Shown here: in pieces, positions 59,601 through 64,000 of the stretch
Layout: each line of letters starts with the position of its first letter
Numbering within the stretch: the stretch's first letter is position 1
From: Kordiimonas sp. SCSIO 12603
GTDB lineage: Bacteria > Pseudomonadota > Alphaproteobacteria > Sphingomonadales > Kordiimonadaceae
Assembly: GCF_024398035.1 (NCBI RefSeq)
Contig: NZ_CP073748.1
Span: 3,525,001 to 3,589,000 of the forward strand
Length of the DNA: 64,000 nucleotides
Reading direction: 5' to 3'
Position numbers and translations under genes: made by a program
The notes under the pieces: generated by a model
Told to the model about the DNA's origin: nothing
Seen by the model: the letters and a program-made list of their open reading frames with translations, nothing else
Database searches by the model: none

Positions 59601-62076
59601 TGAAAGTTACTGGTGAACTGAAGAAATCGAAGCTCTCTTGAATATCACCTGCATCAAAACTATAGCCTGATCCAGGGTTACCCAACAGGAATACACCGTC
59701 TGCATCTGCAACACCACCCGTTAAATCAAATACAAAATCGATCTCACCTGGTGCAAACTCGCTGGAAATAGCCAATAAAGTCAGGCCGTCCAAGCTAGCT
59801 CCTGGAGTGCCATGTAGTTCGACAAAATTACTTGTGTCATCGCTAGAACCAGATGATCCGATACGAATTTCGTTAAACTCAAAATCTGGAACAGGTACAT
59901 TGGAAATACCCGGAGTTGCAGCAAGTGCAGTGATAGTTTCGCCGCCATCAGTTGTGCGTCCAACAGATTGGTTATCTGCATCGCCGTTTTCCGCTTCGCT
60001 AAACTGAGTAGTTTCACCAAACCCTGTAAGCAAGCCGCTGTCGTCTGCATCACCGTCATCATATACAATCACATCAATCAAGTTTGTTGTTGTAATTGGT
60101 GTATCGTTCGGGAAATCAGCCTCTGTACCTTGATAAAGAGCAACGGCGTCAGCGCCATTTTGAAGGCCACTGTTACTAAACACCAGATCTACATTTGGAG
60201 TTGCAGCATTACCAATTACAAAAAAGCCATTTTCATCAGTGGTATGGCCGTCAAGACTGATCGCATTATAAGATTGGTCATCACTACCGTTAAAGAATAC
60301 TAAAACAAGACCATCGAGAGATGTATTACCTGCACCACCATCATATAGTTCAATAAATTCCGCAGTATCTGAACCTGGTGTCTGGGCATCTACTTCATTG
60401 ATCACAATATTAGTACTTACTGGGGCTGAAGGCGATGGAGCAGCAGAGTTTGCAGCACCCGGTGTTGCGATCAATACGCCCTCTGTATCACCACCATCTG
60501 AAGTACGGCCAATAGTATGCCTATCAGCATCCTCAAAGCCGTCTTCGTCCAGAGCTGTTGTTTCACCTAAAGCTGTAAGAAGCGCGCTTGCATCACCACC
60601 AGTGTTATACACAACAGCATCTATCAAATTTACAGTAGTTGCGGCAGTGCCATCCGGGAAATTAGCCGCTGTATCCTGATAGAGAGCTACTCCATCCGGG
60701 CCATTTTGAATAAGGTTAACTGCAATCACCTGATCCACGCCAGTAACAGCGTTAGAACCAACTACAAAGTAACCATCAGCATCCGTTGTTTGACCAGTTA
60801 GATCAATCGTTAGGTACGAGTTTGTGGTATCACCATCAAAAAGAACAAGGATCAGTCCATCAAGCGACGCATTCCCAACACCACCATCATAAATCTCAAT
60901 AAACTCTGATGTATCAGCACCAGCATCTGTTGTTGTGTCAATTTCATTGATAACAAACACAGGCTCAGGGGCAGGTTCAGCATTTTCGGCGCCTGCAGTA
61001 ACACTTGTTTCTTCAAAGTTTTGCCCTGACAGTCGGCCAAGGGAACTAGCGCCATCGCTATCTGAAGCACTATCATCAAACTGCGTACTTTGATTCAAGC
61101 CTGTAAGCAGCCCCGTGTCATCAGCATCACCTGAACCATAAACAACGGCATCAACAAGGTTAGTATCTGTTACCGCCGTGCCATCCGGGAAATCAGAAGC
61201 TGAAGCTGTGAAAAGCCCAATCGCATCAGCACCAGTTTGCAGCCCAAGTGAAGCAATGGTAAGGCCCGCTCCTGCGACACCAGCATCACCGACTACGAAA
61301 TAGCCGTTTGCATCAGTAGTTTGGCCGGTAAGATCAATAGTACGGTAAGATTGATCTGTATCGCCATCAAACAGTACAAGGACCAAACCATCTAGCGCAC
61401 TGTTGCCAATACCGCCGTCAAATAGCTCAATAAACTGATTTGCCGTATCTGCGGCATCAGCATGGAATTCGTTAATGGTAAAAGTTGCAGATGCCTCAAA
61501 CACCTGATTAGCTGTACCAGGTGTGTTAATCGCTTCCCCGTTTTCTGCTTGGGCGCCATTAATGATACCTTGTCCATCAAAATCGTTACGTACCCAATCA
61601 GCTACAGCATCGGTGTCAGTACCATCCGTTGTGCGTGACGCACCTCCAACAGTGTTTGAATCACCATCAAAACCTCGTGTGAGCACAACAGGAGAGTATG
61701 TCTGATCGCCACTGCCACCGTCATTCACAGCAACACTATCAATAATCGCATCCCAAGGTGTTACATCAAGTACGCCATCATTATCTGAATCGAGATCATC
61801 ACCATCCGCACCAGTAAAGTTTGTAACTAAAAGCAATGTCCCTGTACCGTTCTGGATCGCATTACTTTGGAAATCAGTAACCCAGAAACCATTCTCATCT
61901 GTCGTACCCACTTGATATACGTTATTGATACGGCCCAACGCGTTACTGTCACCGTCAATATCTATGATCCAGTAGTTAGAAAGATCGGTATTTGGGTCTC
62001 CAAATATTTCAATATACTCATTCGTATCTGAGCTGGTGTGATTTGCTACAAACTCATTAATTACCGGTGCTGGCAT
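56611..62076 (-). CDS. Giant secreted nuclease with LTD repeats and RTX tail
   Basis: An 1821-residue protein. Five lamin-tail-like repeats (about 5-190, 200-365, 373-550, 555-728, 732-925; each with INEF/INEID-type starts and an FIE(L/I)-type core) are followed by an OB-like domain (about 929-1040). An endonuclease/exonuclease/phosphatase domain (about 1200-1500) has ALQEVQDN (Glu), GDLNDF and SDHDPL (His). A 12-residue DP-rich repeat (about 1500-1570) and RTX repeats (about 1575-1790, GGxGxD) precede a C-terminal tail. No signal peptide; RTX plus C-terminal signal implies type I secretion. Likely extracellular DNA degradation, like ExeM/Xds. ATG 62076 preferred; TTG 62103 is an alternative. 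Confidence 0.9.
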   Translation of the reverse strand: MPAPVINEFVANHTSSDTNEYIEIFGDPNTDLSNYWIIDIDGDSNALGRINNVYQVGTTDENGFWVTDFQSNAIQNGTGTLLLVTNFTGADGDDLDSDNDGVLDVTPWDAIIDSVAVNDGGSGDQTYSPVVLTRGFDGDSNTVGGASRTTDGTDTDAVADWVRNDFDGQGIINGAQAENGEAINTPGTANQVFEASATFTINEFHADAADTANQFIELFDGGIGNSALDGLVLVLFDGDTDQSYRTIDLTGQTTDANGYFVVGDAGVAGAGLTIASLGLQTGADAIGLFTASASDFPDGTAVTDTNLVDAVVYGSGDADDTGLLTGLNQSTQFDDSASDSDGASSLGRLSGQNFEETSVTAGAENAEPAPEPVFVINEIDTTTDAGADTSEFIEIYDGGVGNASLDGLILVLFDGDTTNSYLTIDLTGQTTDADGYFVVGSNAVTGVDQVIAVNLIQNGPDGVALYQDTAANFPDGTAATTVNLIDAVVYNTGGDASALLTALGETTALDEDGFEDADRHTIGRTSDGGDTEGVLIATPGAANSAAPSPSAPVSTNIVINEVDAQTPGSDTAEFIELYDGGAGNTSLDGLVLVFFNGSDDQSYNAISLDGHTTDENGFFVIGNAATPNVDLVFSNSGLQNGADAVALYQGTEADFPNDTPITTTNLIDVIVYDDGDADDSGLLTGFGETTQFSEAENGDADNQSVGRTTDGGETITALAATPGISNVPVPDFEFNEIRIGSSGSSDDTSNFVELHGTPGASLDGLTLLAISSEFAPGEIDFVFDLTGGVADADGVFLLGNPGSGYSFDAGDIQESFDFFSSPVTFILVQDFTGAVDDDLDTDDDGTLDVTPYGNVIASVTLSNTDATPDITYSDTVIRSSDGFTPAHVFRATDGEGDFTQGEFSDVSDDTPGTTNATGSSGNPVEAEIFTIQGENHLSPLEGQVVITTGIVTAIDTDSSNPGFYIQHPTGDLNPVSSDGIFVATDETPTVAVGDAVQVTGEVEEVGFSGRLTVTQIDATDISVTSSGNPLPVATILGAGGIRPPTEVIINSGNGSSIDLSNPADVANHTFDISTNAIDFYESLEGTRVIVEDAIAVSTGESFGEVYTVTNQGAGATGFSPLGVITVTEGDLNPERIQIDFDSSIGVDFNTTNIQIGDLLGDVTGILTYNFGNFEVIPLEFAGVTDGSTVPEITTLQGDENSVSVASYNVLNLDPGDVDQIAAQAQQIVTNLLSPDVIALQEVQDNNGSSSGTVASDQTLQALIDAIEAAGGPTYSFAVVDPVAENTQGGQPNGNIRVAYLYNDDRVDLVDGSLQAIDETLLTNAGVASADAFNGSRLPLEAQFSFNGEIFTVINNHFTSKGGSDDLFGANQPAEEAGVERREDQATALNGYVDTLLAADSDANIIVLGDLNDFNFSNTVDILAGGEGDDRILFNQVDNVPIEDGRYTFNFQGNSQAIDQFLVSENLNGNVEFDIVHVNAGFVDAASDHDPLLGVITFAASTTDPTPDPQPTPDPDPTPDPQPTPDPDPTPDPQPTPDPDPTPDPQPTPDPDPTPDPQPTPDPDPTPDPQPTPDPIVVVPGSDGDDEQTGSEAAELFDGGAGNDVIDADAGDDFIIAGDGDDTIIAGAGADTSFAGAGDTGDDVVQGGQGSDTLGAGAGDDEVDGGADNDLIYGGAGNDGIIGGEGDDTLLGGQGDDEVEGGIGRDTLYGGQGDDTVNGGAGNDVLWAGPGDDVLSGGAGEDIFIFGRNAGQDTINDFNLGADVLNLSFSATDFTSAADVVGAATGVTVDGVDGVRIDLGGDDSVFIEGIELSDLSTVNYIF
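57360..57572 (-). repeat. Tandem 36-base repeat encoding DP-rich linker
   Basis: About six near-identical copies of a 36-base unit (12 residues, PTPDPQPTPDPD pattern) inside the giant nuclease gene. Internal copies are almost identical in DNA as well as protein, suggesting recent slippage or gene conversion. It links the nuclease domain to the RTX tail. Confidence 0.93.
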
Positions 62077-62593
62077 TTCCCTATTCCCAAGTCTTTTAAT
62101 CAAAACTTCTCCAGCCCCAAAACTCTGGCCGAAGTCATGCTTAATATTATTTTCGCTAAGTTCCTGACGAAACGGTCAGAAAGTTACGGGATATAAACCA
62201 TTCATCAATGACATATTTATTAATAGAAATTTAACCATATTTAACTGATTGAATTATCAGCAAACTTTTCTATTTTATACACATGTGATCAAAAAAGTTT
62301 AAATCACTTAAAACCATAGGTAGGATTTTCACTTTTGGTAAAGTTGCAGTGATTCACAAAATTTTAACTATTTTACAAGGCACTATCACAAGGCTATTTC
62401 ACGAGTATTGTGCGCCTCTGATCTAGCAAAAAGTGTAGAGTTAAAAGTCTTATAAAAGTTAGAGGCAGCAATAATGAGAAGGGTTTTGTCAGCAGTATTA
62501 AAGAAAATGGCGCGACAATCACCATGTTCCACATCTTGAAATAACGAGAAATCGCTTTTACATCAAGTGAGAAAATACACTTACTTTACATCA
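62077..62593. other. AT-rich intergenic region, promoter zone of the nuclease gene
   Basis: About 500 bases with no convincing gene. It holds the start-proximal region of the giant gene (minus strand). A 21-codon ORF at 62474-62539 on the plus strand has a GAGG site but no other support. No repeats or RNA structure stand out. Confidence 0.5.
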
Positions 62594-63706
62594 CTAAACA
62601 TCCGTCCCATTCCCGGACTTGTCCTTATTAAGAACAGTTACATCAATCCCTAGTTTCCGTGCTCTTTCTTGCCATTGAAGGCGGGCCAGAGAACGCATAT
62701 CTTCTACATTGTCCATCTCATCCATGATCTCCATACCCAAAAGGGCCTCAATCACGTCTTCAAGTGTTACAATCCCTTTAGTGCCGCCAAAAGCATCTTC
62801 AACAAGGGCAATATGCTGTCTGCTATTCAAGAAATACTCTAACAAATCTGGGAGTGTACTATCTTCAGCGACACGCTTAATATCTCTTGATAAATCACTT
62901 AATCGCGCATCTTGGTTAGCCTGCGTCTCAAACGCCAACACTTCATCCCTCAACACAACACCCTGAATATCATCAAGATTTTCACCATAAACCGGCATCC
63001 GGGAGAATGTATTTGCCAAACTTGCCTTTGAAGCTTCAACGATAGGTGTGTCAATATGTAGTGCAGCTACCACCGTACGAGGTGTCATAATATCAGTCGC
63101 GTTTAATTGGCTAAACTGGATAAGATTTCTAATGATCTTTGCTTCTTGTTTTTCAATATGCCCGGAACGCTCACCAATACTTGTCATGGCAAGAAGTTCA
63201 TCCCGGGAGAAAGGGTGAACTGGTTTACCTTTTGCTATTAGTTTAGTTAACCCTTCGGATACCCTGATAAGTGGATAAAGCAAGACAATGGAAAATCGGA
63301 TAAACCCCATGGTTGGCCCGATAAGGTTCGTCCAGTATATGGCCCCAATGGTTTTAGGAATAATTTCAGATAAAAATAAAATAGCCAGTGTCATTACACC
63401 TGAGAACACGCCAATCCAAGCACTACCGAACACTGTTGATGCCTGAGCACCCGCTGCAATAGCACCTAATGTATGTGCTATCGTATTCACACTAAGAATA
63501 GCCGCTAGTGAACGGTCCACATTATCCTGCCTAAGGCTTTTTAGCCGCTCAGCCCTCTCCGGATTTTCGCCTTTCATCTTCTCAATATACGAAGGTGTAA
63601 TACTGAGTAGTACAGCCTCTGCGATAGAGCAGAGGAATGAAAACAACAAAGCAATTGAAACGAAAATCACTAACAAGATAATGTCAGCTGATGATGGATC
63701 AGGCAT
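62594..63706 (-). CDS. CNNM/CBS-domain (HlyC/CorC-type) membrane protein
   Basis: A 370-residue protein with a CNNM (DUF21) membrane domain of about four helices (about 5-180) and a tandem CBS pair (about 205-335: ATDIMTPRTVVAALHIDTPI, then the GIVTLEDVIEALLGMEI end). CNNM proteins are associated with magnesium or cobalt efflux. The C-terminal transporter-associated CorC domain is absent or reduced, since the protein ends soon after the second CBS. AGGA lies upstream of the ATG. Confidence 0.9.
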   Translation of the reverse strand: MPDPSSADIILLVIFVSIALLFSFLCSIAEAVLLSITPSYIEKMKGENPERAERLKSLRQDNVDRSLAAILSVNTIAHTLGAIAAGAQASTVFGSAWIGVFSGVMTLAILFLSEIIPKTIGAIYWTNLIGPTMGFIRFSIVLLYPLIRVSEGLTKLIAKGKPVHPFSRDELLAMTSIGERSGHIEKQEAKIIRNLIQFSQLNATDIMTPRTVVAALHIDTPIVEASKASLANTFSRMPVYGENLDDIQGVVLRDEVLAFETQANQDARLSDLSRDIKRVAEDSTLPDLLEYFLNSRQHIALVEDAFGGTKGIVTLEDVIEALLGMEIMDEMDNVEDMRSLARLQWQERARKLGIDVTVLNKDKSGNGTDV

Positions 63707-63804
63707 AAAGGCATCCTCACATTAAAGATAAAGTAAGGATACACACCAAACATAAACTGGTCTAAGTAAAAAAGAACCTGCAATCCCTACTTACTGGCTA
63801 GATT
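63707..63804. other. Short intergenic gap, nothing seen
   Basis: 98 bases between the partial gene and the CNNM gene, with no recognisable signal. Confidence 0.4.
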
Positions 63805-64000
63805 TTACCCACCTGCACAAATACTGTATCCCTCAGGGCATACCCCACCACCATATAGCTTTATAGCATGATCAAACTCATCATCTGTTAGTATCCGTGA
63901 GCTATGCCCATCAAGATAAGCGCTGACATCAAGGTTCAACCGATTAATCGCTTTTTTAAAATTCACCATATCCTTATGCACCCGCGGCAAAGCGGTCTTT
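63805..64000 (-). CDS. Partial gene cut by the window edge, unknown product
   Basis: C-terminal part of a minus-strand gene; the frame stays open through the right end of the window, so the start lies outside. The visible 65 residues (KKAINRLNLDVSAYLDGHSSRI, then HAIKLYGGGVCPEGYSICAGG) include two cysteines near the end that may pair. No family recognised. Confidence 0.45.
   Translation of the reverse strand, partial: KTALPRVHKDMVNFKKAINRLNLDVSAYLDGHSSRILTDDEFDHAIKLYGGGVCPEGYSICAGG

Noticed and set aside
62474-62539. 21-codon ORF with GAGG upstream in the gap before the nuclease gene
   Set aside because: Too short to support without conservation data; recorded only in the intergenic entry.

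Overview
The window reads as a chromosomal segment of a free-living, motile, respiring alphaproteobacterium. Support comes from BamF (DUF3035), which is an alphaproteobacterial outer-membrane assembly lipoprotein, a TipF-like degenerate EAL protein, a receiver protein with the GPDRR tail, Coq4, the DUF934-CysH pair and a TIGR01459 hydrolase. The combination, with a TonB system of the TtpC type, would fit a marine lineage such as Kordiimonadales, but that placement is inference. I found no rRNA, tRNA, CRISPR array, transposase or integrase. Most of the window is housekeeping DNA with small operons and clear intrinsic terminators.

Layout. 1-8 kb: end of a sulfate-assimilation operon (DUF934, cysH), a LysR regulator, an SPFH/RHH pair, an M14 peptidase and threonine synthase. 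8-14 kb: HNH protein, hydrolase, Bcr-type exporter, D-amino-acid aminotransferase with a pentapeptide-repeat protein, MscS channel, tadA. 14-26 kb: rluB-rsmD with a candidate small RNA behind them, a patatin-like lipase, an AT-rich orphan gene, mutL, an ArsR-SRPBCC pair with operators over the start codon, then ileS-lspA-bamF. 26-38 kb: degenerate receiver, TerC, two tandem periplasmic binding proteins, ribF, MaoC hydratase, cheY-cheZ, HAD hydrolase, TipF-like EAL protein, AsmA-like and SCP2 proteins, and a histone H1-like protein. 38-48 kb: acyl-CoA dehydrogenase, MAPEG, TetR/coq4, an AceE-like thiamine-diphosphate enzyme, and a fused pabB-pabC.

48-55 kb is the most interesting part. A long, apparently highly structured leader (about 47882-48338) precedes a strongly codon-biased operon encoding DUF3450, a TtpC-like TolQ protein, ExbB, two ExbDs, TonB and a TPR protein. 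This is an extended, energised TonB complex. Directly after its terminator lies a second, separately controlled tonB-exbD pair with no exbB. Two copies of a GTTATA-N-TATAAC palindrome, which resembles the Zur (zinc) operator core, sit in front of it, and a related 17-nt palindrome precedes the main operon. I infer a zinc-responsive replacement set of TonB and ExbD that uses the ExbB of the main operon.

56-62 kb holds a reverse-strand gene for an 1821-residue secreted nuclease: five lamin-tail-like repeats, an OB-like domain, an endonuclease/exonuclease/phosphatase domain, a DP-rich 12-residue repeat and an RTX calcium-binding tail. Its architecture suggests type I secretion and extracellular DNA degradation. 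The window closes with a CNNM/CBS protein and a gene cut by the right edge.
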